Assembly (NCBI RefSeq): GCF_020042285.1
Contig: NZ_CP083388.1
Location: 186,001 to 250,000 of the forward strand
DNA length: 64,000 bases
Direction: 5' to 3'
DNA from: Ferruginibacter albus
GTDB lineage: Bacteria; Bacteroidota; Bacteroidia; Chitinophagales; Chitinophagaceae
Shown piece by piece: positions 27,480 through 38,310 of this stretch. The stretch's first letter is position 1. Every line of letters starts with the position of its first letter. A model generated the notes under the pieces. The model saw nothing but the letters and a program-made list of their open reading frames with translations, made no database searches and had not been told where the DNA came from. The translations under genes were made by a program, and so were the position numbers.

Positions 27480-29696
27480 ATGCGCCGACTACTCAACGAT
27501 ATTTTCTATTCTTTTCCCGTACAGCTTTTTATTTTACATTTTCGTAAATATCAATTGCTGCTGGTGTTTTGGTTTATTCTGATCAGTACGATCGACAGTA
27601 ATTTTATGAAAGGCTATGGCGCCGATGCTTTGTTTTTTGTTCCGGAGTATTTAGGTAAAACATCACCCTTAAGTATGGCGATTGTAGGCGTTGCAATAGG
27701 CGTGTTTTTTATGAGCTGGAATATTACGACGTTCATACTGCATAGCAAGCGATTTAAATTTTTAGCAACTACCTCCAAACCATTTTTAAAATATTGTATC
27801 AACAATGCAATAGCGCCGCTGCTGTTCTTAATTTTCTATTTTATTCGACTTTCACAATTTGACAGTAACCGTGAATTATTGACCGGCGGCCAAATTGTTT
27901 TATTGTTGCTGGGTTTTATCGGAGGCCTATTGTTATTACTTATTTTCTCTTTTGCTTTTTTCTTTGGCGCTGATAGAAGGATACTGAAGACCATTGCACC
28001 TGTTATAGCGGACCCCAAAATGTTCAAGAAAAATTATGATCCAACAGTAAACCCACAGCAGGATGGATTTGGGATGAAGGTCAGTTATTTTTTCAGCAGT
28101 GGATTCCGGTTAAAAAAAGCAAGAAGTGTCTCGCACTATAGCCAGCTTTTTCTAGATAGGATTTTTAAACGTCATCATTTTGCCGGAATGATCGGTGTTT
28201 TGCTGGCATTTATTTTTTTGGTGATCGTTGGGTTCTTTTTAGATGTAAAAGCATTCCAGGTGCCGGCGGCTGCAAGTATCATCATATTTTTTGCCATTAT
28301 GATCGCTGTTATTGGAGCGCTTACGTATTTTCTGCAAAGCTGGAGTATGGTATTTATAATTGTATTGGTAGTGGTGTTGAATATTTTATATACCAATGAG
28401 ATCATAGACCCCAGAAACAAAGCATATGGATTGAATTACGATAATAAAACAGAATATCCCAATTATACCAAGCAATCTGTACAAAGGTTATGCCCCCCGC
28501 AAACCATACAGCAGGATAAAGAGAACATGCTGCAAATTTTAGAGAATTGGAAAAAGCGACAAACTTCAGAAAAGCCGGTGATCTTTTTTGTAAATGTAAG
28601 TGGCGGCGGACTTAGAAGTGCTACGTTTACAATGAATGCTTTTCAGCAATTAGACAGCATTACACACGGGCAGTTCATGAAACAAACTTTTTTGATCAGT
28701 GGCTCGAGTGGTGGTATGCTGGCAGCAACTTATTACCGTGAACTATATCGTCAAAAACAAAATAATCCTTCTATCAATTTGCATAGCAACCGATATACAG
28801 ATGATATTACACAAGATCTGTTGAACCCGGTTTTTTCATCTATGTTTAACAGGGATATATTTTCTCCTGCACAACAATTTTCGATTGCACCTTACAGCTA
28901 TGTGAAAGATCGTGGGTATGCTTTTGAAGAAAAGCTGGATGAAAACTCTGAAAATATTTTGGGCGGCCAATTAAAGGATTATTATACAGATGAAAGAACG
29001 GCGACAATACCTATGATAATTTACAATGCCGTAGTAACAAGAGATGGAAGAAAGTTGATAATGGGTACACAGCCTCTCAGCTTTATGATGAAGCCTTCAT
29101 TGTATGCAGCGGATAGCAATTATAGTCCGGATGCAGTAGATTTTTCTTCTTTCTTCGCAAAGCAGGACCCACAGAATTTAAGAATACTGACAGCATTAAG
29201 AATGAATGCGACATTTCCTTATGTATTGCCAAATGTATGGTTGCCTTCTACCCCGGTAATAGACGTAATGGATGCAGGGTTACGGGATAATTTCGGACAG
29301 GAAAATGCCTTACGTTTCATAGATAATTTCAGAGACTGGTTGGATAAAAATACGGGCGGAGTTGTAATTATTAATATGCGGGACCGGTTGAAAGATAACT
29401 GGCAACATCCGTTGGTTACCGGTTCTGTTACGGATATTTTTACAAAGCCAATGGCAATGCTGCAATACAATTGGTACAAGCTGCAGGATTATTACCAGTC
29501 AGACCAGTACGATTATCTAAAAGATTCTTCTGCTAATATTCATCGGCTTACTTTTATGTACGAACCTGAAAATGAAGATAAGGGAGCTGAACTTAATTTT
29601 CATTTAACTGCTGCTGAAAAGAAAGATGTTATATCTTCATTCAATTCGCAATACAATAAGCAAATGGTTAAAGAGCTTTTATCTTTAATAAAATAA
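27480..29696 (+). CDS. Membrane protein with C-terminal patatin-like phospholipase domain
   Basis: The start taken is the ATG at 27480 (MRRLLNDIFYSFPVQLF), not the upstream GTG at 27435. About 738 residues. The N-terminal half (to about residue 320) carries some seven membrane helices. The rest is a patatin-like lipase domain: oxyanion loop FVNVSGGGLRSA near 370, nucleophile elbow LISGSSGGML (GxSxG) near 405, and the catalytic Asp in DVMDAGLRDNFG near 595. It probably hydrolyses membrane lipids or acyl esters, with the catalytic domain tethered to the inner membrane. Substrate and side of the membrane are unknown. Confidence 0.82.
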   Translation: MRRLLNDIFYSFPVQLFILHFRKYQLLLVFWFILISTIDSNFMKGYGADALFFVPEYLGKTSPLSMAIVGVAIGVFFMSWNITTFILHSKRFKFLATTSKPFLKYCINNAIAPLLFLIFYFIRLSQFDSNRELLTGGQIVLLLLGFIGGLLLLLIFSFAFFFGADRRILKTIAPVIADPKMFKKNYDPTVNPQQDGFGMKVSYFFSSGFRLKKARSVSHYSQLFLDRIFKRHHFAGMIGVLLAFIFLVIVGFFLDVKAFQVPAAASIIIFFAIMIAVIGALTYFLQSWSMVFIIVLVVVLNILYTNEIIDPRNKAYGLNYDNKTEYPNYTKQSVQRLCPPQTIQQDKENMLQILENWKKRQTSEKPVIFFVNVSGGGLRSATFTMNAFQQLDSITHGQFMKQTFLISGSSGGMLAATYYRELYRQKQNNPSINLHSNRYTDDITQDLLNPVFSSMFNRDIFSPAQQFSIAPYSYVKDRGYAFEEKLDENSENILGGQLKDYYTDERTATIPMIIYNAVVTRDGRKLIMGTQPLSFMMKPSLYAADSNYSPDAVDFSSFFAKQDPQNLRILTALRMNATFPYVLPNVWLPSTPVIDVMDAGLRDNFGQENALRFIDNFRDWLDKNTGGVVIINMRDRLKDNWQHPLVTGSVTDIFTKPMAMLQYNWYKLQDYYQSDQYDYLKDSSANIHRLTFMYEPENEDKGAELNFHLTAAEKKDVISSFNSQYNKQMVKELLSLIK

Positions 29697-29716
29697 TTTA
29701 TTTTTCATTTTTATTT

Positions 29717-30127
29717 ATGGATGCAAAACAACTGTTGGCAGAGCTGCGTAATGAAACGTATGTAATGATAAAACCTTCACCGATCGATGGTATTGGAGTA
29801 TTTGCTATCAGGGATATACCTAAAGGTTGTCGTAGTATGTTTTCAAAAAACATGGGTGAATGGATACCAATTCCTAAAATTGAAATTGATTCACTGCCCA
29901 GGCATTCCAAACAATTGGTGGAAACCTATTGCTTATTTGATGACGACCAGTATTTTGTTCCGGACTATGGATTTAAAGTAATGGACCTGGTTAATTACCT
30001 GAATCATTCTGAAACACCTAATATCATTTCTATTAATGATGGTGAAGTGTTTGAAGCCATAAGAGATATTAAGGAAGGAGAAGAACTTTTGATCAATTAT
30101 GGAGATATTGTTGAATCTGATGAATAG
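29717..30127 (+). CDS. SET domain-containing protein
   Basis: 136 residues that are essentially one short SET fold. It opens with PSPIDGIGVFAIRDIPKG, the first SET strand pair. DLVNYLNHSETPNI then gives the NHS/xP pocket near residues 89-102, followed by EAIRDIKEGEELLINYGD with the catalytic-type Tyr. SET proteins transfer methyl from SAM to lysine; bacterial targets are mostly unknown. It follows the patatin gene by 20 bp on the same strand and may share its transcript. Confidence 0.85.
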   Translation: MDAKQLLAELRNETYVMIKPSPIDGIGVFAIRDIPKGCRSMFSKNMGEWIPIPKIEIDSLPRHSKQLVETYCLFDDDQYFVPDYGFKVMDLVNYLNHSETPNIISINDGEVFEAIRDIKEGEELLINYGDIVESDE

Positions 30128-30201
30128 ATGATTTTATAATATGTGCTGATTCTTTTATACTTTAGCGAGCACGAAAAATCTTAAAAACTAAAACCTACAC
30201 G

Positions 30202-30852
30202 ATGAAAAAATTAACGGCAACACTTTTTGCCATAGCTTTCATTTGCTCTATTTCATTCGCACAAAACAAGATCAGCAATCAATCTTCACAAACTATCTCC
30301 GATAAGGGAACCTGGGAACTCACCCCAAACATCGGGTTTAATTTTGCATCCTTGCAGGCAAATTCCTATCAACAAACAGCTTCAAAAGTTGGATTGAACA
30401 TTGGAGCTTCAATAGAATATTATATTTCGGACAGATGGAGCTTTAAAGGTCGATTAGCTTTTGATCAAAAGGGATGGGGCAACGGATTTATTGTGCCGGA
30501 TAATGGACCATCTTATACTACTGATTTTACGCTGAATTATGTTACAACCACTTTACTAGCAAGCTATCATTTTGCAAAAAAACGAAACTGGTATTTGCAC
30601 TTCGGGCCTTATTTTGCTAATCTTATCAGTGCCAGTGAATCCGCAGGTGGTATGGATGTTAAAGATGCTTTTAGCAGTGGTGATATTGGATTAGATGCCG
30701 GTATAGGAGTAAGATTACCTATATCTGAAAAAGCAAAAATAATTATAGAGTATGACGGGCAAAGCGGATTTGGCAATGTATTTAAAAGCGGAACAAATGC
30801 AACTACGCTGCGAGGCAGTTTTAATTTCGGAGTAAATTTAAAATTCAATTAA
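30202..30852 (+). CDS. Outer-membrane beta-barrel protein (porin-like)
   Basis: 216 residues with signal peptide MKKLTATLFAIAFICSISFAQ. The mature protein is a small barrel of the OMP beta-brl type: WELTPNIGFNFASLQAN, GLNIGASIEYYISDRWSFKG, YVTTTLLASYHFAKKRNWYLHFGPY and a C-terminal FNFGVNLKFN ending in Asn after an aromatic. Its function is probably structural or in passive transport. It is transcribed toward a bidirectional terminator shared with tsf. Confidence 0.85.
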   Translation: MKKLTATLFAIAFICSISFAQNKISNQSSQTISDKGTWELTPNIGFNFASLQANSYQQTASKVGLNIGASIEYYISDRWSFKGRLAFDQKGWGNGFIVPDNGPSYTTDFTLNYVTTTLLASYHFAKKRNWYLHFGPYFANLISASESAGGMDVKDAFSSGDIGLDAGIGVRLPISEKAKIIIEYDGQSGFGNVFKSGTNATTLRGSFNFGVNLKFN

Positions 30853-30868
30853 AGACATAACAATAAAA

Positions 30869-30905
30869 GAAAAGAGCGAAACATTTGTTTCGCTCTTTTC
30901 TTTTT
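30869..30905 (+). terminator. Intrinsic terminator between barrel gene and tsf
   Basis: A 14-bp stem (GAAAAGAGCGAAAC with GTTTCGCTCTTTTC), a 4-nt loop, followed by TTTTTATTT. It sits between convergent genes. Confidence 0.9.
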
Positions 30906-30920
30906 ATTTCATTCAGGTTA

Positions 30921-31745
30921 TTAACCTAATGCTACTCTTTTAAAGTCTGTTACTTTTAGATCAGCAGCAACTCCTTTTAAGTATTCAGCAACAGATTTAT
31001 TGTTGTCTTTTACGAAAGGCTGTGCTAACAATGTGTTTTCTTTAAAGAATTTAGCCAGCTTACCTACGGCAATTTTTTCAGCCATTTCAGCAGGCTTGCC
31101 TTCTGCTTTGATTTGCTCAATAGCTATTTCTTTTTCTCTTTGAATTGTTTCGGCAGAGATAGATGTTTCATCAACTGCTAATGGATTCATCGCAGCAATT
31201 TGCATGGCTACGTCTTTACCGGCTTCTTCAGCTTCTTTAGTTAAGCCAACCAAAACGCCCATACGGTTTGCACCGTGTATGTAAGAAGCAACATAAGGAG
31301 CTTCTACTCTTTCAAATTTAGAAATAGCGATCTTTTCACCGATAGCAGCTAATTTATCATTGATAAGATCCGCTACTTTAGCGCCGTTGATCAGTACTTC
31401 ATTCAACTCATCCACACTTTTTACATTGTTGGCGATTGCTGCATCAGCAATGCCTTGCGCAAACGCAACGAAGTCTGCATTTTTACTTACGAAATCAGTT
31501 TCGCAACTGATGCATAAAACGATACCTGCTTTGTTATCTGCAGTTGTTTTTGCTAAAACAACGCCTTCTTTAGCTTCACGGTCGCTACGTTTAGCAGCCA
31601 CTTTTTGACCTTGCTTACGCAACCAGTCGATTGCTGCTTCAAAGTCACCATTGCTTTCTGTTAAAGCTTTACGACAATCTAACATTCCTGCGCCGGTTGT
31701 TTGACGCAATTTATTTATATCAGATGCTGTTATTGTTACACTCAT
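30921..31745 (-). CDS. tsf: Elongation factor Ts
   Basis: 274 residues. It starts MSVTITASDINKLRQTTGAG and continues with MLDCRKALTESNGDFEAAIDWLRKQG, the UBA-like N-terminal domain. LCISCETDFVSKNADFVAFAQ follows, then the two core subdomains with the TDFV and HIGANRMGVLV-like (here IHGANRMGVLVGL) segments. EF-Ts recycles EF-Tu by nucleotide exchange. It is the last gene of the rplM-rpsI-rpsB-tsf cluster. Confidence 0.98.
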   Translation of the reverse strand: MSVTITASDINKLRQTTGAGMLDCRKALTESNGDFEAAIDWLRKQGQKVAAKRSDREAKEGVVLAKTTADNKAGIVLCISCETDFVSKNADFVAFAQGIADAAIANNVKSVDELNEVLINGAKVADLINDKLAAIGEKIAISKFERVEAPYVASYIHGANRMGVLVGLTKEAEEAGKDVAMQIAAMNPLAVDETSISAETIQREKEIAIEQIKAEGKPAEMAEKIAVGKLAKFFKENTLLAQPFVKDNNKSVAEYLKGVAADLKVTDFKRVALG

Positions 31746-31854
31746 AAATGAGAATTAAAAATTAATAATTAAAAATTTAGGACAGTTCGACATAATAACA
31801 ACAATTGATGTTAATTGTTGAACTGCACTGTAATTGAACAAACTTACTGCTCAA

Positions 31855-32736
31855 TTATCTTGGGCCGCCTGTACCAGCTGGTCTTCTGCCACCTGCGCCT
31901 GGTCCTGGAACCCTGCGCTTAGGAGCATTACCACTTCTGCGTCTGCCACCATCTTCGCCATCAGCTTGTTGTTCAAAACGTCTTGCTTTTGCTTCTGCTG
32001 ATTCTTCAGCTTCTGCATTGCTGTCGTCTTCATCTTTTTCAGCCTGGCGTTCAGCTAAACCTTCTGCAATAGCAGCAGTAAGATAATTAGCAATAATAGC
32101 AATTGACTTAGTAGCATCGTCGTTTGCAGGAACTGCAAAGTCAACTTTGTTAGGATCGCAATTCGTATCAACCATACCAAAAGTAGTGATGTTCAAACGT
32201 TTTGCTTCTGCCAATGCAATGTGCTCGTGACCAATGTCAACCATGAACAAAGCTGCAGGGATACGGCTTATTTGCGCAATACCGCCCAATACTTTTTCCA
32301 TTTTGTCTTTATCACGTGTTAAGGTTAAACGTTCTTTTTTAGTAAGATTATCGATGCTGCCATCGTTCAACATTTTTTCAATGCTCTGCATTTTTTTAAC
32401 GCTCTTACGCACTGTGTTGAAGTTCGTCAACATACCACCCAACCAACGTTCGGTAACAAAAGGCATGTTTACTTTTTTAGCGCAATCCGAAACGATTTCT
32501 TTCGCTTGCTTTTTAGTAGCAACAAACATTATTTTTTTACCGCTTTTTGCAATTGATTTCAATGCAGCAGCAGCTTCCTGTAAACCTTCTACGGTTTTGT
32601 TCAGGTCAATAATGTGAATACCTTTTTTTTCTGCAAAGATGTAAGGCAACATTTTTGGATTCCATTTCTTTTTCAAATGTCCAAAGTGTACACCTGCATC
32701 AAGCAATTGTTGTTGTAAGGAAGTGTTATTTTCCAT
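31855..32736 (-). CDS. rpsB: 30S ribosomal protein S2
   Basis: 293 residues. The body matches S2: LLDAGVHFGHLKKKWNPKM at the N-terminus, RWLGGMLTNFNTVRKSV near 98-114, and ALFMVDIGHEHIALAEAKRL followed by GMVDTNCDPNKVDF. The C-terminus carries an extra acidic then Arg/Gly/Pro-rich tail (about residues 240-293: DEDDSNAEAEE, GGRRRSG, RRVPGPGAGGRRP), longer than the E. coli protein. Such tails are common in this phylum. It lies between rpsI and tsf. Confidence 0.98.
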   Translation of the reverse strand: MENNTSLQQQLLDAGVHFGHLKKKWNPKMLPYIFAEKKGIHIIDLNKTVEGLQEAAAALKSIAKSGKKIMFVATKKQAKEIVSDCAKKVNMPFVTERWLGGMLTNFNTVRKSVKKMQSIEKMLNDGSIDNLTKKERLTLTRDKDKMEKVLGGIAQISRIPAALFMVDIGHEHIALAEAKRLNITTFGMVDTNCDPNKVDFAVPANDDATKSIAIIANYLTAAIAEGLAERQAEKDEDDSNAEAEESAEAKARRFEQQADGEDGGRRRSGNAPKRRVPGPGAGGRRPAGTGGPR

Positions 32737-32829
32737 TGTCTATTATTAAAGTAGTTTATTATTAGTTTAGCTTCAAGTCTCAAGCTGCGAAGAGTAAAAC
32801 CCTTGTGGCTTGCATCTTGTAGCTGATTA

Positions 32830-33219
32830 TTAACGTTTGCTGAACTGGAAGCTTCTTCTTGCTTTTTTGCGACCTGGTTTTTTACGCTCAACAGAACGTG
32901 GATCACGTTTAAGCAAACCTGCTGCTTTTAAAGCCGGGCGATAATCAGCATTTACCTGTAACAAAGCACGGGCAATACCTAATTTAATTGCTTCAGCCTG
33001 TCCTTTTACACCACCGCCTTGTGCATTGATAACAACGTCAAATTTGTCAGTAGCTTCAATAGTTTTAAGCGGAGATTCTACCTGGTTTTGTAAATAAACC
33101 AATGGGAAATATGCTTTATAATCTTTACCGTTTATCGTTAACTTACCATTACCCTTGCTTAAGAAAACACGGGTTACAGCTTCTTTACGACGACCAACAG
33201 CGTTTTTTTGTTTTTCCAT
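32830..33219 (-). CDS. rpsI: 30S ribosomal protein S9
   Basis: 129 residues. GRRKEAVTRVFLSKGNGKL lies at the start, GGGVKGQAEAIKLGIARAL in the middle, and the conserved basic C-terminus RDPRSVERKKPGRKKARRSFQFSKR (cited as ERKKPGRKKARRSFQFSKR) ends in the Lys-Arg tail that reaches the P-site tRNA. It is 10 bp downstream of rplM, the usual bacterial pairing. Confidence 0.98.
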   Translation of the reverse strand: MEKQKNAVGRRKEAVTRVFLSKGNGKLTINGKDYKAYFPLVYLQNQVESPLKTIEATDKFDVVINAQGGGVKGQAEAIKLGIARALLQVNADYRPALKAAGLLKRDPRSVERKKPGRKKARRSFQFSKR

Positions 33220-33229
33220 TATTTAAAAA

Positions 33230-33673
33230 TTAGAACGTTAATGTTTGAGGTTTTTGAGCTGAATGAGAATGTTCGCCACCTGCATATACAAATAATTTTT
33301 TGTACATCTTGCGACCTAAACGATTTTTAGGCAACATCCCTTTAACTGCTCTTTCAATAATAACTTCAGGACGACGTCTTTGAAGATCTTTTGCAATTTC
33401 TTCTTTACGTCCGCCGGGGTAACCGGTAAAGTGGTCGTACACTTTTTCGTCTAATTTGTTACCGGTAAATTTTACTTTTTCGGCATTAATAAGAATGATA
33501 AAATCGCCGCAATCAACGTGTGGAGTAAAATATGCTTTGTTCTTACCACGAAGAACAGCAGCAATTTTAGAACACAAGCGACCAACGGTTTGATTAGTAC
33601 CATCCACAACATACCAGTTGTGCGTAACGGTAGCCTCGTTCGCATGCTTTGTAGTGAAATGTAATTTGCTCAT
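33230..33673 (-). CDS. rplM: 50S ribosomal protein L13
   Basis: 147 residues. NWYVVDGTNQTVGRLCSKIA, FTPHVDCGDFIILINAEKV, DHFTGYPGGRKE and AVKGMLPKNRLGRKMYKKL are the standard L13 blocks in order. It is the first gene of the rplM-rpsI-rpsB-tsf cluster, with a promoter and a small GC-rich hairpin in the leader upstream. Confidence 0.98.
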   Translation of the reverse strand: MSKLHFTTKHANEATVTHNWYVVDGTNQTVGRLCSKIAAVLRGKNKAYFTPHVDCGDFIILINAEKVKFTGNKLDEKVYDHFTGYPGGRKEEIAKDLQRRRPEVIIERAVKGMLPKNRLGRKMYKKLFVYAGGEHSHSAQKPQTLTF

Positions 33674-33692
33674 TATTTATTTTTTTTTAGAT

Positions 33693-33761
33693 TCGCCGCT
33701 ATCCCGGCGATTTTTAAAATGGAGTGCAAAGGTGCAGCTTCGTAAATTGTTTTCCAACAAA
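33693..33761 (-). promoter_or_regulatory. rplM operon promoter and leader hairpin
   Basis: Minus strand: a TTG/TTTG -33 region (33755-33761) and CACCTTTG (33727-33734), a one-base variant of the -7 box, at 20-base spacing. Downstream in the leader is a GC-rich hairpin TCGCCG-N6-CGGCGA (33693-33710), a candidate autoregulatory site for a ribosomal protein. Confidence 0.45.
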
Positions 33762-36273
<2,512 letters not shown>

Positions 36274-36365
36274 CGAATATTTTTTTTATATTTATAACAG
36301 GTTCTTAATAAAATTTTGTACAGGCATATTTGTTGCATGTACTCACTTAATAAAACGATGTTATT

Positions 36366-36929
36366 ATGGTCAAGAAAATTGCCGGAGAAACATGGAAGCA
36401 ACTTCAGTTTGGCGGCCGCAATGCTCTCCGTAAAAAATATGCAATCTCTTCCTTAGGACGTGCTGCCAGTTATACAATTACTGTATCTGAAGATGGAAAA
36501 CTTTTGGTGGGTTCTCTTACTTCCGGTTATAGAACATTGAACTTACATATTGGTGATGGTAACGGAACTATTTACCTGCACCGGGAAGTAGCCAAATTGT
36601 TTTTAAAAAAGCCATCTCCTAAATACAAATATGTAATTCATCTTAATCACAAAAAAAGTGATAATAATTACAAAAATTTAAAATGGGCTACGTTAGAAGA
36701 AGTGAGCGAGCATCAGCAAGGTAGTCCACAAAAAATTGCGTACAAAAAGCGACAAGCCAGTAAAACCAATGGGCTTAAGCTGTCAGCAACCCAGGTTAAA
36801 ACAATTAAAGACACACTTAAAAACCCCAAGCGTAAGCTTACTTACAAGCAATTGGCAACTAAATATAAAGTAAGTGAAATGACATTATATAGAATAAGAA
36901 GTGGTGAAAACTGGAGTAAGGTTAAGTAA
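36366..36929 (+). CDS. NUMOD4/HNH-type endonuclease-like protein with C-terminal HTH
   Basis: 187 residues in three parts. A NUMOD4-like start (WKQLQFGGRNALRKKYAISSLGR, cited as KKYAISSLGR, residues 24-33) is followed by an HNH-like segment, LHREVAKLFLKKP then IHLNHKKSDNNYKNLKWAT near 92-114, which keeps the H..H and the DNxxNLxW pattern. A C-terminal helix-turn-helix (about 135-180, LTYKQLATKYKVSEMTLYRI) completes it. This is the architecture of freestanding homing-endonuclease relatives. It is not inside an intron or intein here, and a terminator follows. Whether it cuts DNA is unknown. Confidence 0.78.
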   Translation: MVKKIAGETWKQLQFGGRNALRKKYAISSLGRAASYTITVSEDGKLLVGSLTSGYRTLNLHIGDGNGTIYLHREVAKLFLKKPSPKYKYVIHLNHKKSDNNYKNLKWATLEEVSEHQQGSPQKIAYKKRQASKTNGLKLSATQVKTIKDTLKNPKRKLTYKQLATKYKVSEMTLYRIRSGENWSKVK

Positions 36930-36950
36930 ACTTTAAATTGAAAATTTATA

Positions 36951-36987
36951 AAGGAATTGAGCAATTCGTGCATCAATTCCTTTTTTA
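36951..36987 (+). terminator. Intrinsic terminator after the HNH gene
   Basis: A 10-bp stem AAGGAATTGA/TCAATTCCTT followed by TTTTATTTTG. It would interrupt any upstream start of the next small gene, supporting the internal ATG at 37046 for that gene. Confidence 0.8.
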
Positions 36988-37045
36988 TTTTGTAATATTT
37001 TTGAAGATAGATTTGTATAGATTACAAAATACTTATAACCAATTT

Positions 37046-37303
37046 ATGAATAAAATACTTAATGATTTTAAAGTAACGAATAGGTTAGCTTTTATAGAGT
37101 TTTTTAATTTGCTAAGACAAGATTTATTAGGTAACCCTGAAAATTGGGAGAACAAAACATTACCTGATTTTTTAGAGGCTTTAAGTTCTTGTACAGAAGA
37201 TATTCAAGGTTATTACAGCAATATGAAACAAGAAATAAATGTCAATAATCCAAATTGGCAAGTGTTTGCAGATATTTTTAAATCAGCAACAATCTACGAA
37301 TAA
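37046..37303 (+). CDS. DUF7660-like small acidic protein
   Basis: The start taken is the ATG at 37046, giving 85 residues (MNKILNDFKVTNRLAFIEFF); the longer frame from 36938 crosses a terminator. The pattern FxxFxxLLxxDLxxNPxxWENKTLPDFLEALSS, then YYSNMKQEINVNNPNWQVFADIF and a terminal YE, fits DUF7660. This is a small family often seen as a standalone or immunity-like protein. It is cytoplasmic with no catalytic motif. The family call is from memory of the pattern and should be treated as likely, not certain. Confidence 0.65.
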   Translation: MNKILNDFKVTNRLAFIEFFNLLRQDLLGNPENWENKTLPDFLEALSSCTEDIQGYYSNMKQEINVNNPNWQVFADIFKSATIYE

Positions 37304-37340
37304 GCGTTTTGTTAGATTAATAATATAATTTTTTTACTTC

Positions 37341-38003
37341 ATGCTACAATCCTCTACTTTAAAATTTTTAAAAGACTTAAAGAAGAATAATAACAAACCT
37401 TGGTTTGATGAGAATCGAAAAATTTATGAGCTGGCAAAACAGGATTTTATTTCGATGGTAGAAAAATTAATTACTGGTATTGCAAAATTTGATGCACCCA
37501 TCGGAATATTGAAAGCAAAGGATTGCATTTTCAGAATTAATAGAGATATACGTTTTAGTAAAGATAAAAGCCCTTATAAAACCAATATGGGAGCGTTTTT
37601 TACCCGCAATGGGAAAAAAAGTCCTGACGCAGGTTATTACATTCATTGCGAACCGGGGCAAAGTTTTATCGGCGGCGGATTATATTTGCCAATGTCTCCT
37701 TTATTAGCTAAAGCCCGACAGGAAATTGATTACAATTTTGATGAATGGAAAAAGATCGTCAACAATAAAAATTTCAAAAAATACTTTCCGGAGGGTGTTG
37801 ATGGAATTGAAGTTTTATCACGTCCGCCAAAAGGATATGCGGATGACAACCCTGCTATTGAATTTTTAAAAATGAAAAGCTTTATCGTTTCGCATGCCGC
37901 TGAAGATAATTTGCTGACTGATAAAAATTCAACAAGTAATATTCTGCAATCCTTTGCAGCAATGAAACCTTTCCTGGATTTTTTGAATAATGCTATTGAA
38001 TAG
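37341..38003 (+). CDS. DUF2461 family protein
   Basis: 220 residues matching the DUF2461 (TIGR02453) layout. LKFLKDLKKNNNKPWFDENRK is at the N-terminus, CIFRINRDIRFSKDKSPYKTNMGAFF (cited as FRINRDIRFSKDKSPYKTN) near 62-80, and GYYIHCEPGQSFIGGGLYLP near 103-122. The biochemical role of the family is not known. It lies 37 bp after the DUF7660 gene on the same strand. Confidence 0.9.
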   Translation: MLQSSTLKFLKDLKKNNNKPWFDENRKIYELAKQDFISMVEKLITGIAKFDAPIGILKAKDCIFRINRDIRFSKDKSPYKTNMGAFFTRNGKKSPDAGYYIHCEPGQSFIGGGLYLPMSPLLAKARQEIDYNFDEWKKIVNNKNFKKYFPEGVDGIEVLSRPPKGYADDNPAIEFLKMKSFIVSHAAEDNLLTDKNSTSNILQSFAAMKPFLDFLNNAIE

Positions 38004-38310
38004 TTTCAAACAATGAATCTGAGAAAACAAAGCCTATAAGAATATCCGTTATTATTTCGTCTTTCTTTGTGCGGTTACAAAACCTCCATTAAAAAAGATG
38101 GCCAGTGATAAAAATCACCGGCCTTGCTTACCTCTGAAACCACAAGAAAAAAAGGTAAAAATATTTTTATGTTATAAAGGATATATAAAATTGAATCTTG
38201 CAACAGCACATAGCTGTCACATCACCGGTTTAAATAAGATTGGAGGAATTTGGGTTAGCGACCAAGCAGACCGTAAAGTTAATATATTCTCGAAATAAAT
38301 ATAATTTTTT
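38004..38310. other. Intergenic region with hairpin, no confident gene
   Basis: A stem GGCCAGTGAT/ATCACCGGCC with an AAAA loop (38099-38122) would be followed on the minus strand by ATCTTTTTT. It is therefore a plausible terminator for the leftward cupin gene, though about 190 bases past its stop. A 66-codon frame on the plus strand (38098-38298) has no family resemblance I trust; its end (GGIWVSDQADRKV) could be a gene remnant. Confidence 0.35.

Noticed and set aside
38098-38298. 66-codon frame between DUF2461 and the cupin gene
   Set aside because: It starts in a hairpin and has no convincing similarity. A remnant is possible but not enough for a gene.
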